Counted from the first letter of the stretch, positions 16,828 through 24,985 are shown. The stretch: DNA of 47,735 nt from Anaerozeibacter quisquiliarum (GCA_051162045.1 JBISDI010000030.1); one strand, 5' to 3'. The notes: generated by a model from the letters alone, not told the origin. Program-made: numbers and translations.

Positions 16828-18370
16828 GCGCCGCCCTCCCCACTTCCCCGTCGCTTTGGCGCTTGACGCCCAGCATGTAGTGGCCGATCTCGGTTTCGCT
16901 TACGTCCGTCGCCCGCTCAAAGTAGGCGCTGACGCGGCCCGAGTACATGACCAGCAGGCTGTCCGACAGCTTGAACAGCTCGTCGAGGTCGGCCGAGACC
17001 AGCAAAATCGCGCAGCCGGCCGCGCGCAGCCGCAGCAGCTGCTCGTGCACCAGCCGCGCCGCGCCTACGTCGATGCCGCGCGTGGGCTGCTCCACCACGT
17101 ACAGCCGCGCGTGCTGCGTAAACTCGCGCGCCACGACCACCTTCTGCATGTTGCCGCCCGACAACATCTCGACCTCGGTCGCGGGCGAGGTGCACTTGAC
17201 CCTGAACTCGTCCACCAGCCCCTCGGCCATCGCGCGCACGCGCCGGCTGTCGATCAGCCCCGCGCGGTACATCGAGGGATCGTCGAGCTTGGTCGTCAGC
17301 AGATTCTCCTCGATGCTCATGGTCTTCGCCAGCCCCAGCGTCATCCGGTCGGCCGGCACGTAGGCCGTGCCCAGCGAGCGCAGCTCGCGCACGCTCATGC
17401 CGTGGATGTTGCGGCCCATGATCTCGACCGATCCGCAAAAGGGCTGCTTGAGGGCGAAGATCATCTCCACCAGCTCGTTTTGACCGTTGCCCTCCACGCC
17501 GGCCACGCCCACGATCTCGCCCGCGCGCACCGCGATCGACACCCCGTCGACCGAGCGCTTGCCGAACTTATCCACGTAGACCACGTCGCGCGTCCTGAGC
17601 AGCACCTCGCCCGGATCGGCGGGCTCCTTGTCCAGCCGCTCGGAGTACTGCGCGCCCACCATCTTTTCGGATATCCGCTGCTGGGAAGTGTCCGCGACGC
17701 GCGCGGTCTCCACGAGCTCGCCCCGGCGCATGATGCTGACCCGGTCGCACAGGTCCATGATCTCGCGCAGCTTGTGGGAGATGAAGATCACCGTATAGCC
17801 GCGCGTCTTGAGCTGCTTGAGCTTGTCAAACAGCTCCGCAGTCTCCTGCGGCGTCAAGACCGCCGTCGGTTCGTCGAGGATCAGGATCTTCGCGCCCCGG
17901 TACATCGCCTTGACGATCTCCACCTTCTGTTTGATGCCGACCGGCAGGTCGCTGACCCGCGCGTTCAGGTCGCCCTCGAGGTCGAAGATGCGCGCGAACT
18001 CGCGCACGCGCTCGCGCGCCTGCGCGCGGTCGATAAAGCCCAGGCGCGACGGCTCGAACCCCAGCGTCACGTTCTCCACGACCGACATCGACTCCACCAG
18101 CATGAAGTGCTGATGCACCATGCCGATGCCCTGGCGCATCGCGTCCTCGGGCGAGTGGAATCGGACGCGCGCGCCGCGCAGCCGGATCTCGCCCATGTCG
18201 GGCTGCTCCAGTCCGTAGATCACCTTCATGAGCGTCGATTTGCCCGCGCCGTTCTCACCCACCAGCGCGTGAATCTCACCCTCTTCCACCGAAAAATTCA
18301 CATTGCGGTTGGCATAGATCCCGTTGCCGTAGACCTTCGAGATGCCCGCAAGTTCCAGCAATCGCGCCAT
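16820..18370 (-). CDS. nupO: Nucleoside ABC transporter ATPase, two ABC domains
   Basis: A 516-residue ATPase with two fused nucleotide-binding domains, as in sugar and nucleoside importers (RbsA/NupO type). Domain 1 has Walker A GENGAGKST, signature-like LPVGIKQKVEI, Walker B ILILDEPTAVL and switch His in IFISHKL. Domain 2 starts near residue 250 and has the degenerate Walker A GVEGNGQNEL, signature LSGGNMQKVV and LYVVEQPTRGID. The asymmetric second site is normal for this class. The start at 18370 is chosen because AAAGGA stands eight bases upstream and the family sequence (ARLLELAGISKVYG) begins there; the open frame upstream reads through the intergenic inverted repeat. Confidence 0.93.
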   Translation of the reverse strand: MARLLELAGISKVYGNGIYANRNVNFSVEEGEIHALVGENGAGKSTLMKVIYGLEQPDMGEIRLRGARVRFHSPEDAMRQGIGMVHQHFMLVESMSVVENVTLGFEPSRLGFIDRAQARERVREFARIFDLEGDLNARVSDLPVGIKQKVEIVKAMYRGAKILILDEPTAVLTPQETAELFDKLKQLKTRGYTVIFISHKLREIMDLCDRVSIMRRGELVETARVADTSQQRISEKMVGAQYSERLDKEPADPGEVLLRTRDVVYVDKFGKRSVDGVSIAVRAGEIVGVAGVEGNGQNELVEMIFALKQPFCGSVEIMGRNIHGMSVRELRSLGTAYVPADRMTLGLAKTMSIEENLLTTKLDDPSMYRAGLIDSRRVRAMAEGLVDEFRVKCTSPATEVEMLSGGNMQKVVVAREFTQHARLYVVEQPTRGIDVGAARLVHEQLLRLRAAGCAILLVSADLDELFKLSDSLLVMYSGRVSAYFERATDVSETEIGHYMLGVKRQSDGEVGRAAHE

Positions 18371-18404
18371 CTTCAGCATCCTTTCGAATTTATACCAACC
18401 GGTG

Positions 18405-18535
18405 CCATTCCCCCTCCCCGGAGGGCGCCCGCAGGCGGGGTGGCGGCCTGATTGCGGAACCATTTGGCTTCATGGGTTCTGCAGTCGGGTTGCCACCCCG
18501 CCCTTCCGGGGCACCCCTCCGAGGAGGGGGAATGG
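18405..18535. repeat. Long inverted repeat between bmpA and nupO
   Basis: Two arms of about 45 bases face each other. CCATTCCCCCTCC (18405-18417) pairs with GGAGGGGGAATGG (18523-18535), and GGCGGGGTGGC (18434-18444) pairs with GCCACCCCGCC (18492-18502). Each arm is itself a GC-rich small palindrome. The left arm closely matches the block inside tsaD at 41274-41333. In the mRNA it would form a large stem after the binding-protein gene, which in other transport operons raises its yield relative to the distal genes. Confidence 0.75.
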
Positions 18536-18543
18536 GCTATCCG

Positions 18544-19629
18544 TTACGGCTGAACAGCTGCAATATACCCCGCCACGTCGAAGTCGGCGTCGAACGCGCT
18601 GACGACCTTGATCTCGCCCGCGTTGATCTTCTCGGCCGCCGCGGTCACCGCCGAACGGATCTCCTCGGTGGTCAGGCTCTGGAAGGTCGCGTTATCGGCC
18701 AGTCCGACCGCCTTCTCGGTCATGCCCACATGCTCGACCTGGCCGTAGGGCAGGTTGCCCTCGAGGTGGCGCTGGATGCTCTGATATACCGCCTCGTCGA
18801 TGTTCTTGAGCACCGAGCTGATTACACAGAGCGCAAGCTTCTGGTCGCCGTCGGCGGCAAACGCCTCCGACTGGTCGGCGTCCACGCCCACCGCCAGCGC
18901 GCCGGCATCGGCCGCCGCCTGGATCAGGCCCAGGCCGGCCTGCGCCGCCACGTTGAAGCCCACCGCCGAGCCCGCTCGGAACTGGATCTCCGCCAGGTCC
19001 TTGGCGGTGGCGGTATCGGAGAAGTTGCCCACGTAGGACACGATCACCTTGATGCCCGGCACGGCGTCGGTCGCGCCCTGGATGTAGCCCACGATGAAGT
19101 CGTTGATGACCGGGATTTCCATGCCGCCCACGGCGCTGATCGCGTTCTTGCCCTGCGCCTGGGCCGTCAGCGCGGCCAGTACGCCGGCCAGGTAGCTGGC
19201 CTGGTTCTGCTTGAACAGGATCGAGTAGACATTGTCCACGTCGCCCGCCTCGTAGTTAACCGTCGAGTCGAAGATGATGTACTTCTTCTCCGGGTGCTGC
19301 GGCGCGATCTCCTGCAGCAGGTCCTGCACCTGGTAGGTGCCCACGATGATCACGTCGAAGTCGCCCTCGGACACGTCGGCCAGCGTGGTGCTCCACACCG
19401 ACGAGTCAAAGCCCATCTCGACGAAGCTGGCTTCCACCTTATCGCCCAGGTTGTCGCTCATCATCTGGACGCCGCGCGCGGCGGAGTCGAAGAACGACTT
19501 GTCGCCGAGGTTGCCGTTGAGCAGGCAGATCACCTTGAGCTTGTCCGCCTCGGCGGCCGCGCCCGCGGCAAAGATCGCGAGGGACATGACCACAACCAGC
19601 GCCAGGGACAGGATGCGACGAAGTTTCAT
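18544..19629 (-). CDS. bmpA: BMP-family nucleoside-binding protein
   Basis: A 361-residue extracellular substrate-binding protein of the BMP/PnrA/Med family, which captures purine nucleosides. Residues 1-27 are a Sec signal (basic MKLRR, hydrophobic core, AGAAAEA cleavage region). The mature part has the family elements LLNGNLGDKSFFDSAARGV, FDVIIVGTYQVQDLL, NAISAVGGMEIPVINDFIVGYIQGA and VGVDADQSE. Unlike most BMP proteins of monoderm bacteria, no lipobox cysteine is present at the end of the signal. Start 19629 follows GGGAGG at seven bases; a longer open frame exists but begins inside the nucleoside hydrolase gene. It is the third gene of the leftward operon. Confidence 0.92.
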   Translation of the reverse strand: MKLRRILSLALVVVMSLAIFAAGAAAEADKLKVICLLNGNLGDKSFFDSAARGVQMMSDNLGDKVEASFVEMGFDSSVWSTTLADVSEGDFDVIIVGTYQVQDLLQEIAPQHPEKKYIIFDSTVNYEAGDVDNVYSILFKQNQASYLAGVLAALTAQAQGKNAISAVGGMEIPVINDFIVGYIQGATDAVPGIKVIVSYVGNFSDTATAKDLAEIQFRAGSAVGFNVAAQAGLGLIQAAADAGALAVGVDADQSEAFAADGDQKLALCVISSVLKNIDEAVYQSIQRHLEGNLPYGQVEHVGMTEKAVGLADNATFQSLTTEEIRSAVTAAAEKINAGEIKVVSAFDADFDVAGYIAAVQP

Positions 19630-19676
19630 GAAAACGCCTCCCTTTTTTATTGACGCGCCCCGCGCGCGAAAACCGT

Positions 19677-20627
19677 TCAGCCCTTCGAGATATAGGGCTT
19701 CTTCATATGCTCGGCGATCATGTCCACGAACCGCTCGCGGTCGACCTTGACCGAGATGTGGCAGTTCTTTTCGTGGCCCGTGATGCCCCACAGGTCGGCC
19801 ACCGTCTCGCCCCGCGTGATCGGGTCGGCGACCGAGATGTCCATGTAGGTGTGCTCCCAGGTGACCAACTGCTCGTCTATCAGGCAGCCGATGCACAGCG
19901 CGTCGTGGATCGGGCAGGCCAAGAAGCCGAAGTGGTTCACATGCGTCTGGCCGAAGAAGTCGAGCAGCTCGGCCACCAGCGTGGACACCTTCCCGCCCTG
20001 GGCGCGCACGCGCTCGATGTCGGATTCGTAGAACACCGCCTTCATCGAGATGTCAAGCGTGTTCAGGAAGATGTTCATGCCGCTTTGAAACACGATCTTG
20101 GCGGCCTCGGGATCTACGTAGATGTTGAACTCGGCGGCCGAGGTGATGTTGCCCGCATCGCGCACCGCGCCGCCCATGATGACCAGCTTGTCCACCTTGC
20201 TCAGCAGTTCCGGCGCCTGCGTCGCCACCATCGCGATGTTGGTCAGCGGGCCCGTCGCCACCAGCGTCACCGGTCCCTCGTGCGCGCGCAGCGTGTCGAT
20301 GATGAAGTCGACCGCGTGCCCCTGGGCGATCTTTGTCGTTGCCTGCGGAATTTTCGGCCCGCCCAGCCCGTCCTCGCCGTGGATGATCGCGCCGGTCAGC
20401 CGGTACAGTTCGTGCATCAGCGGCTTGCCCGCGCCCTGATAGACCGGCACGTCGGTCACGCCCGCGTAGTCGAGCACCTTGCGCGCGTTGACGGTGGTGT
20501 TCTCGACGTAGCTGTTGCCGGCCACCGTGGTCACGCCGAGGAGCCGGATGCCGTCGGCGCGCGACGCCAGCAGCATCGCAATCGCGTCGTCGTGTCCCGG
20601 ATCGCAGTCGAGAATCAAGTCAATCAT
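19677..20627 (-). CDS. iunH: Inosine/uridine-preferring nucleoside hydrolase
   Basis: A 316-residue enzyme that cleaves the N-glycosidic bond of ribonucleosides to give ribose and a free base. The calcium-binding signature DCDPGHDDA sits at residues 8-16, followed by LLGVTTVAGNSYVENTT and the active-site region VTLVATGPLTNIA, with a C-terminal catalytic His region (CPIHDALCIG). ATG 20627 follows GGGAGG at seven bases. It lies between the regulator and the transporter genes, so imported nucleosides are probably salvaged directly. Ring specificity cannot be read. Confidence 0.93.
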   Translation of the reverse strand: MIDLILDCDPGHDDAIAMLLASRADGIRLLGVTTVAGNSYVENTTVNARKVLDYAGVTDVPVYQGAGKPLMHELYRLTGAIIHGEDGLGGPKIPQATTKIAQGHAVDFIIDTLRAHEGPVTLVATGPLTNIAMVATQAPELLSKVDKLVIMGGAVRDAGNITSAAEFNIYVDPEAAKIVFQSGMNIFLNTLDISMKAVFYESDIERVRAQGGKVSTLVAELLDFFGQTHVNHFGFLACPIHDALCIGCLIDEQLVTWEHTYMDISVADPITRGETVADLWGITGHEKNCHISVKVDRERFVDMIAEHMKKPYISKG

Positions 20628-20639
20628 GGTATGTCCTCC

Positions 20640-21272
20640 CTATTGTTTCATCGCGTAGGTCCTCAGCGCCTCGATCTGGCGGGCCGACAGCGCGAGCTTG
20701 CCCTTCGCGCGCGTCAGCGCGCCAGCCGCCTCCAGCCGGACGATCGAGCGGTTGACGGTGCGCACGCTGGTCGAGCAGGCCTCCGCCAGTTCCAGGCGCG
20801 TGTGGCGCACCGCGCCCGGCCCCAGCGCCGCGAGCACCGACGCCAGCCGCTCGGTCGCGCCCAGCGACATGTACTGCGCCGATTGCGACGAGGCGGCGTG
20901 CAACTTGTGCGACAGCGCGAACGCCAATTGCTTGAGGGCGCGCGCGTCCTCGTCGATCCAGCGCATGAACTCGCTCGCCGACAACGCCACCAGCTCGCAG
21001 TCGGTGAACGCCTTGGCCGAGTACACCGCCCGTTCGGTGCCCACCATCGCCTCCATCTCGCCCACCGTGCCGCCCTCGGGCACCAGCACCACCTTGCGCT
21101 CCTGCCCCTTCTCGTCGATCGACAGGATAATCACCGTGCCCCGCGCGACCACGTAGATGCGGCCGACCGGGTCGTTCTGGTGGAAGATGAATTGCCCGCG
21201 GGCAAACCGCACCGTGCGGCTGTGGGCCTTGAGCCAGCCCGGCAGCTCGGTCATCGCGTATCGCTGGTCCAT
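20640..21272 (-). CDS. Crp/Fnr-family transcriptional regulator
   Basis: A regulator of about 210 residues with an N-terminal cyclic-nucleotide-binding-like beta-roll (GQFIFHQNDPVGRIYVVARGTVIIL ... EGGTVGEMEAMVGTERAVYSAKAFTDCELVALS) and a C-terminal winged helix (LELAEACSTSVRTVNRSIVRLEAAGAL). No Fe-S cysteines of Fnr type are present. The PGE-R-T-A type cAMP pocket is only partly kept, so the effector is unknown. The start is set at ATG 21272, which has GGAGG upstream; a GTG at 21329 would add 19 residues. It is the first gene of the nucleoside operon and probably controls it. A dyad lies downstream of its -10. Confidence 0.85.
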   Translation of the reverse strand: MDQRYAMTELPGWLKAHSRTVRFARGQFIFHQNDPVGRIYVVARGTVIILSIDEKGQERKVVLVPEGGTVGEMEAMVGTERAVYSAKAFTDCELVALSASEFMRWIDEDARALKQLAFALSHKLHAASSQSAQYMSLGATERLASVLAALGPGAVRHTRLELAEACSTSVRTVNRSIVRLEAAGALTRAKGKLALSARQIEALRTYAMKQ

Positions 21273-21318
21273 TGGCCCTCCGCCCGTCAACGTAATCTTA
21301 GCAAAGTCAGGTTCCGAC

Positions 21319-21340
21319 AAAAAGGACACATGTCCCTTTT
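21319..21340. promoter_or_regulatory. Dyad, probable Crp/Fnr-type operator
   Basis: Arms AAAA-A-GGACA and TGTCC-C-TTTT around central CA (21329-21330): ten symmetric positions with one mismatch. It falls just downstream of the minus-strand -10 at 21351-21356, so binding there would repress. The adjacent gene encodes a Crp/Fnr-family protein, which suggests autoregulation of the operon. Confidence 0.55.
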
Positions 21341-21350
21341 GGGTAAGGTT

Positions 21351-21356
21351 ATTATA
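21351..21356 (-). promoter_or_regulatory. -10 box of the nucleoside operon
   Basis: Reads TATAAT on the minus strand. The -35 at the right distance is poor (TGGCAC), as is common for promoters that need an activator or are tightly regulated. Confidence 0.5.
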
Positions 21357-21505
21357 TCACAGCAGATTCATTTGTGCCATCCATGGGTTTTATTTGGCGG
21401 GCATGAAAAATTTCTCATAATTACGACGCGCGGTGGGCGCGGGTGGCGCGCTTGCGCACAGACGCCAATATTTAACGCAAACTCCGTGTACCCGCTCTCG
21501 ACTTG

Positions 21506-21514
21506 TGCTAAAAT
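21506..21514 (+). promoter_or_regulatory. Extended -10 promoter of rpsB
   Basis: TGC-TAAAAT: an extended -10 (TGN plus TAAAAT) with no good -35. It sits about 125 bases before rpsB and leaves a long leader. Confidence 0.5.
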
Positions 21515-21519
21515 AGATC

Positions 21520-21640
21520 GGAAAACGCACCCGTGCCGATCGGCGGGCGTTGCCCGAGTGACATCGGGTTCCCAGCCGAGACGAAGCGCGGGGTGGTTCC
21601 CGGTGCATGCACCGGAAAGAAAACGAGGAGGTCTCCCCCT
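21520..21640 (+). other. GC-rich structured leader of rpsB
   Basis: The leader contains the dyad GCCGATCGGC (21535-21544), paired GGGC/GCCC and ATCGGG/CCGAG-like segments, and a perfect 16-base palindrome CCGGTGCATGCACCGG (21600-21615) just before the ribosome binding site. Ribosomal protein S2 often controls its own operon through the leader; this could be such an element, but I know no matching motif. Inference. Confidence 0.4.
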
Positions 21641-22366
21641 ATGGCAGTCATTTCCATGAAGCAACTCCTGGAGGCGGGCGTACACTTTGGTCACCAGACC
21701 CGCCGCTGGAACCCGAAGATGGCGCAGTACATCTTCACCGAGCGCAACGGCATCTACATCATCGACCTGCAGAAGACCGTGCGCAAGATCGACGAGGCCT
21801 ACCTGTTCGTGCGCGACCTGGCGCTCGATAACAAGTCGATCCTGTTCGTGGGCACCAAGAAGCAGGCGCAGGAATCGGTCGAGTCCGAGGCCAAGCGCTG
21901 CAACATGTTCTACGTCAACAACCGCTGGCTGGGCGGCACGCTCACCAACTTCAAGACGATTCGCAGCCGCATCGACCGCCTGAACGCCATCGACAAGATG
22001 GAGCAGAACGGCCAGTTCGAGCTGCTGCCCAAGAAGGAAGTCATCAAGCTGTGCGCCGAGCGCGAGAAGCTCGAGAAGAACCTGGGCGGCATCCGCGAGA
22101 TGAAGAAGCTGCCGGGCGCGCTGTTCGTGGTAGACCCGCGCAAGGAGCGCATCGCGGTGGCCGAGGCCCGCATCCTGGGCATCCCGATCGTGGCCATCGT
22201 CGATACGAACTGCGACCCCGACGAGATCGACTACGTGATCCCCGGCAACGACGACGCCATCCGCGCGGTCAAGCTGATCGCGGGCAAGGTGGCGGACGCG
22301 GTGCTCGAGGGCCGTCAGGGCGAGCAGACCGGAAGCGAGCCGGCCGAGCAGGACGCCCAGGCATAA
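21641..22366 (+). CDS. rpsB: 30S ribosomal protein S2
   Basis: A 241-residue S2 protein of the small ribosomal subunit. It begins with the classic MKQLLEAGVHFGHQTRRWNPKM and has IYIIDLQKT, NNRWLGGTLTNFKTI, LGGIREMKKLPGALFVVDP and VDTNCDPDEIDYVIPGNDDAIRAV. Start ATG 21641 follows GAGGAGG at 8 bases; an upstream extension to 21533 reads through the leader palindrome and is not protein-like. The C-terminal tail is acidic and short. tsf follows 30 bases later, the standard bacterial pair. Confidence 0.98.
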   Translation: MAVISMKQLLEAGVHFGHQTRRWNPKMAQYIFTERNGIYIIDLQKTVRKIDEAYLFVRDLALDNKSILFVGTKKQAQESVESEAKRCNMFYVNNRWLGGTLTNFKTIRSRIDRLNAIDKMEQNGQFELLPKKEVIKLCAEREKLEKNLGGIREMKKLPGALFVVDPRKERIAVAEARILGIPIVAIVDTNCDPDEIDYVIPGNDDAIRAVKLIAGKVADAVLEGRQGEQTGSEPAEQDAQA

Positions 22367-22396
22367 CGACAATCAAACCCGGAAGGATGGATCGAT

Positions 22397-23317
22397 ATGG
22401 AGATTAGCGCAAAGGTCGTCATGGAACTGCGCTCGGTTACCGGCGCGGGCATGATGGATTGCAAGAAAGCCCTGACCGCGACCGAGGGCAACATGGAGAA
22501 GGCGATCGACTTCCTGCGCGAAAAGGGCCTGGCGGCCGCCGCCAAGAAGCAGAGCCGCATCGCGGCCGAGGGCCTGGTGGCCAGCGCCATCCAGGGCAAT
22601 GTGGGCGCGCTGGTGGAGGTCAACTGCGAGACCGACTTCGTCGCCAAGACCGACGAGTTCAAGCAGCTGGCCAATGACATCGCCACGCAGGTGGTGAAAT
22701 CCAACCCCGCCGATGTGGACGCACTGCTCGGTCAGCCCTTCTTCAAGGAAGCGGACAAGACCGTTGGCGAGCTGGTCACCGAGAAGGTGGCCAAGATCGG
22801 CGAGAAGATCGACGTGCGCCGCTTCGCGCGCTATGACGCCGGCGAGGGCATGGTGGACAGCTACATCCACATGGGCGGCAAGGTGGGCGTGTTGATCGAG
22901 GCCAGGGGCGTCGCGGCGTCGGACGCCGTGGCCGAGGTGCTGCACGACTGCGCGCTGCAGGTGGCGGCGGCGTCGCCGGTTGCGCCCGAGTACGTGCGGC
23001 GCGGCGAGGTGCGCCCCGAGCACCTCGAGCATGAGAAGGAAATCCTGGCCGCCCAGGCCCGCAACGAGGGCAAGCCCGAGAACATCATCCTGAAGATGGT
23101 CGAGGGCCGCGTGGCCAAGTTCTACAAGGACGTCTGCCTGCTCGACCAGTTGTTCGTCAAGGACGGCGACATGACCGTTCAGCAGATGATCGACCAGAAG
23201 GCGAAGGGCCTCGAAATCGTGCGCTTCACCCGCTACAAGATGGGCGACGGCCTCGAGAAGAAGGTCACCGATCTGGCGGCCGAGGTGGCGGAGCAGACCG
23301 CCGCGATGAAGAAATAG
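22397..23317 (+). CDS. tsf: Elongation factor Ts
   Basis: A 306-residue guanine-nucleotide exchange factor for EF-Tu. The N-terminal UBA-like domain has VMELRSVTGAGMMDCKKALTATEGNMEKAIDFLREKG, followed by the signature EVNCETDFVAKTDEFK, a subdomain with GVLIEARGVAAS, and a C-terminal module KFYKDVCLLDQLFVKDGDMTVQQMI. GGAAGGAT precedes the start. It is cotranscribed with rpsB and followed by a strong terminator. Confidence 0.98.
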   Translation: MEISAKVVMELRSVTGAGMMDCKKALTATEGNMEKAIDFLREKGLAAAAKKQSRIAAEGLVASAIQGNVGALVEVNCETDFVAKTDEFKQLANDIATQVVKSNPADVDALLGQPFFKEADKTVGELVTEKVAKIGEKIDVRRFARYDAGEGMVDSYIHMGGKVGVLIEARGVAASDAVAEVLHDCALQVAAASPVAPEYVRRGEVRPEHLEHEKEILAAQARNEGKPENIILKMVEGRVAKFYKDVCLLDQLFVKDGDMTVQQMIDQKAKGLEIVRFTRYKMGDGLEKKVTDLAAEVAEQTAAMKK

Positions 23318-23326
23318 TCAAGGCGC

Positions 23327-23361
23327 AAAAAGGGAACACGCAGGGCGCGTTCCCTTTTTTT
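23327..23361 (+). terminator. rpsB-tsf terminator
   Basis: GGGAAC (23332-23337) pairs with GTTCCC (23349-23354), with CG/CG inside after one mismatch. It is flanked by an A-run on the left and a run of seven T on the right, the canonical form. Confidence 0.9.
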
Positions 23362-23388
23362 GCGCAGGCGAACGAGGAGGGTTTTCCC

Positions 23389-24108
23389 ATGCCCATGTAC
23401 AAGCGGGTCATCCTGAAGCTGTCGGGCGAGGCGCTGTCCCCGGTCGCGGAGGGCTGCGGCCAAGGCTGCTACGACCCCGAGCGCGTGATGGACACGGCGC
23501 GGATGATCGCGGAGCTTACGAAGCTGGGCGTTGAGCCCGGCGTGGTGCTGGGCGGCGGCAACATCTGGCGCGGCCGGTTTACCCGCGCGATGAACCCGGT
23601 CAACGCCGACCAGATCGGCATGCTGGCGACGATCATGAACGCGCTGTGCCTGGCCGACGCGCTGGAGCGCGTCGGGGTCAAGTGCGACGTATTCACCGCG
23701 CAGGAGATGAATCGGTTTGCGCGGCTGTACACCGCGCGCGACGCCGACGCCACGCTGTGCGCGGGGGGCGTGGCGCTGCTGGCGGGCGGCACGGGCCACC
23801 CGTTCTTCACCACCGACACCGGCGCGGCGCTGCGCGCCGCCGAGCTCAGGGCCGACGCGGTGTTCAAGGGCACGACGGTCGAGGGCGTTTACGACAAGGA
23901 CCCGCGCGTGCATGCGGATGCGAAGCTGATCGGGGACATCAGCTACGCGGAATGTATTGCGCGCGGGCTGCATGTGATGGACATCGCGGCATTCCAGCTG
24001 TGCATGGAGCGGGGCGTAGGCGCGATCCGCATCTTCTCGATGGATGATTTGGACAATGTGATCCGCGTGGCGCAGGGCGAGCGGTTGGGCTCGACGGTGC
24101 ACGCGTGA
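23389..24108 (+). CDS. pyrH: UMP kinase
   Basis: A 239-residue amino-acid-kinase-fold enzyme that phosphorylates UMP to UDP for RNA and cell-wall precursor synthesis; it acts as a hexamer. Visible motifs are KRVILKLSGEAL at the start, GVVLGGGNIWRG, DQIGMLATIMNALCLADALE, FTTDTGAALRAAEL, FKGTTVEGVYDKDPR and FSMDDLDNVIRVAQGE. The start at 23389 follows GAGGAGGG. It lies in the usual rpsB-tsf-pyrH-frr order, but a terminator separates it from tsf and an opposite gene separates it from frr. Confidence 0.97.
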   Translation: MPMYKRVILKLSGEALSPVAEGCGQGCYDPERVMDTARMIAELTKLGVEPGVVLGGGNIWRGRFTRAMNPVNADQIGMLATIMNALCLADALERVGVKCDVFTAQEMNRFARLYTARDADATLCAGGVALLAGGTGHPFFTTDTGAALRAAELRADAVFKGTTVEGVYDKDPRVHADAKLIGDISYAECIARGLHVMDIAAFQLCMERGVGAIRIFSMDDLDNVIRVAQGERLGSTVHA

Positions 24109-24117
24109 GGGGAACCT

Positions 24118-24181
24118 CCCCGCGCGAAGCGAGGGCGTCCGGAGGGCAAAAAGCCCTTTGGGCGCCCTCGCTCGCGCGGGG
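24118..24181. repeat. Large GC-rich palindrome between convergent genes
   Basis: A 19-bp stem with a single bulged A: the left arm runs 24118-24137 (CCCCGCGCG, then AGCGAGGGCG) and the right arm 24163-24181. An inner GGGC-AAAAA-GCCC hairpin sits in the loop. There is no T-tract on either strand, so it is either a U-less bidirectional terminator or a dispersed palindromic element. Confidence 0.7.
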
Positions 24182-24211
24182 GATGCTTGGCGTTACAGCC
24201 CTTTGCAACCC

Positions 24212-24985
24212 TCAATACCGCCGTTCTTCCCGGTAGGACCTGGCCTTTCCCCCGGCGGCGGCCAGCGTGGCGTCGTACAGCCGCCATTCGCCGCCGATCA
24301 GCACCTTATTCCACGCGTGATAGGACTTACCGTTCATATACCCGATCACCAACTGCGTCGGGATGCCCTGCGCGCGCAGCATGCAGGCCATCAGCGCCGC
24401 GTAGTCAAAACAAATCCCCTTGCGCGTGCTCAGCGTCTCGTCCGGGCTCGGCAAATAGCCGACCCGTACCTTGCGCGCCTTCTTCTTATCGTATTTAACG
24501 CTCTTGCGGATGTAGTTGAAGACCGCGTCCGCCGCCTCGCGCTCACTCTTCGCGTTCTTGCACAGCGCCCGCGCCTTTTGAACCGCCGGCGCGTCCGCGT
24601 CGTAGTTGACGTATTGGCTCGGGTACAGGTAGGGCGCCTCGGGACTCGACAGCCTGACGTCGAACTCGGAGCGGTCGATCACCAGATACTGCGCGCCTTG
24701 CAGATGCCGGTACACCTTGAGCAGGTAGCGCCCGTCGCCCATCTGCAGCGGATAGGTCTCGTCCTTCCCCGCGCCGTTGAGCGAATAGGTGTAGGTTTCA
24801 TCGCCCTTCGAAATCGTCACCAGCAGCTTGCGCTCGGTTATCTCCTGGCGCACGGTCACATAGCCCTCGGTGCCGTGGCCTGAGTCGATCAGGCCCTCGG
24901 CCGCCGCGCCGGAGGCCATGAGGAGCAGCAGCGCCAGCAGCGCGCACAGCCCGATCCGGCGGCCCGCCCCATACGATCGCGGCAT
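24212..24985 (-). CDS. Secreted transglutaminase-like protein
   Basis: A 257-residue protein with an N-terminal signal peptide (basic start, hydrophobic LCALLALLLLMASGAAAEG, probable cleavage near residue 29). Residues 45-130 form a beta-rich domain, and the C-terminal half is a transglutaminase-like cysteine-protease fold. The catalytic triad is visible: Cys in TRKGICFDYAALMACMLRAQGIPT, His in SYHAWN and Asp in WRLYDATL. In Bacillota such enzymes are found outside the cell and may act as peptidases or cross-linkers; the substrate is unknown. It runs opposite to its neighbours and interrupts the common pyrH-frr junction. Confidence 0.88.
   Translation of the reverse strand: MPRSYGAGRRIGLCALLALLLLMASGAAAEGLIDSGHGTEGYVTVRQEITERKLLVTISKGDETYTYSLNGAGKDETYPLQMGDGRYLLKVYRHLQGAQYLVIDRSEFDVRLSSPEAPYLYPSQYVNYDADAPAVQKARALCKNAKSEREAADAVFNYIRKSVKYDKKKARKVRVGYLPSPDETLSTRKGICFDYAALMACMLRAQGIPTQLVIGYMNGKSYHAWNKVLIGGEWRLYDATLAAAGGKARSYREERRY

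Noticed and set aside
21520..21640. T-box riboswitch in the rpsB leader (GGGTGGTTCCC resembles a T-box core)
   Set aside because: The leader is too short, no specifier stem is seen, and rpsB is not a usual T-box target.
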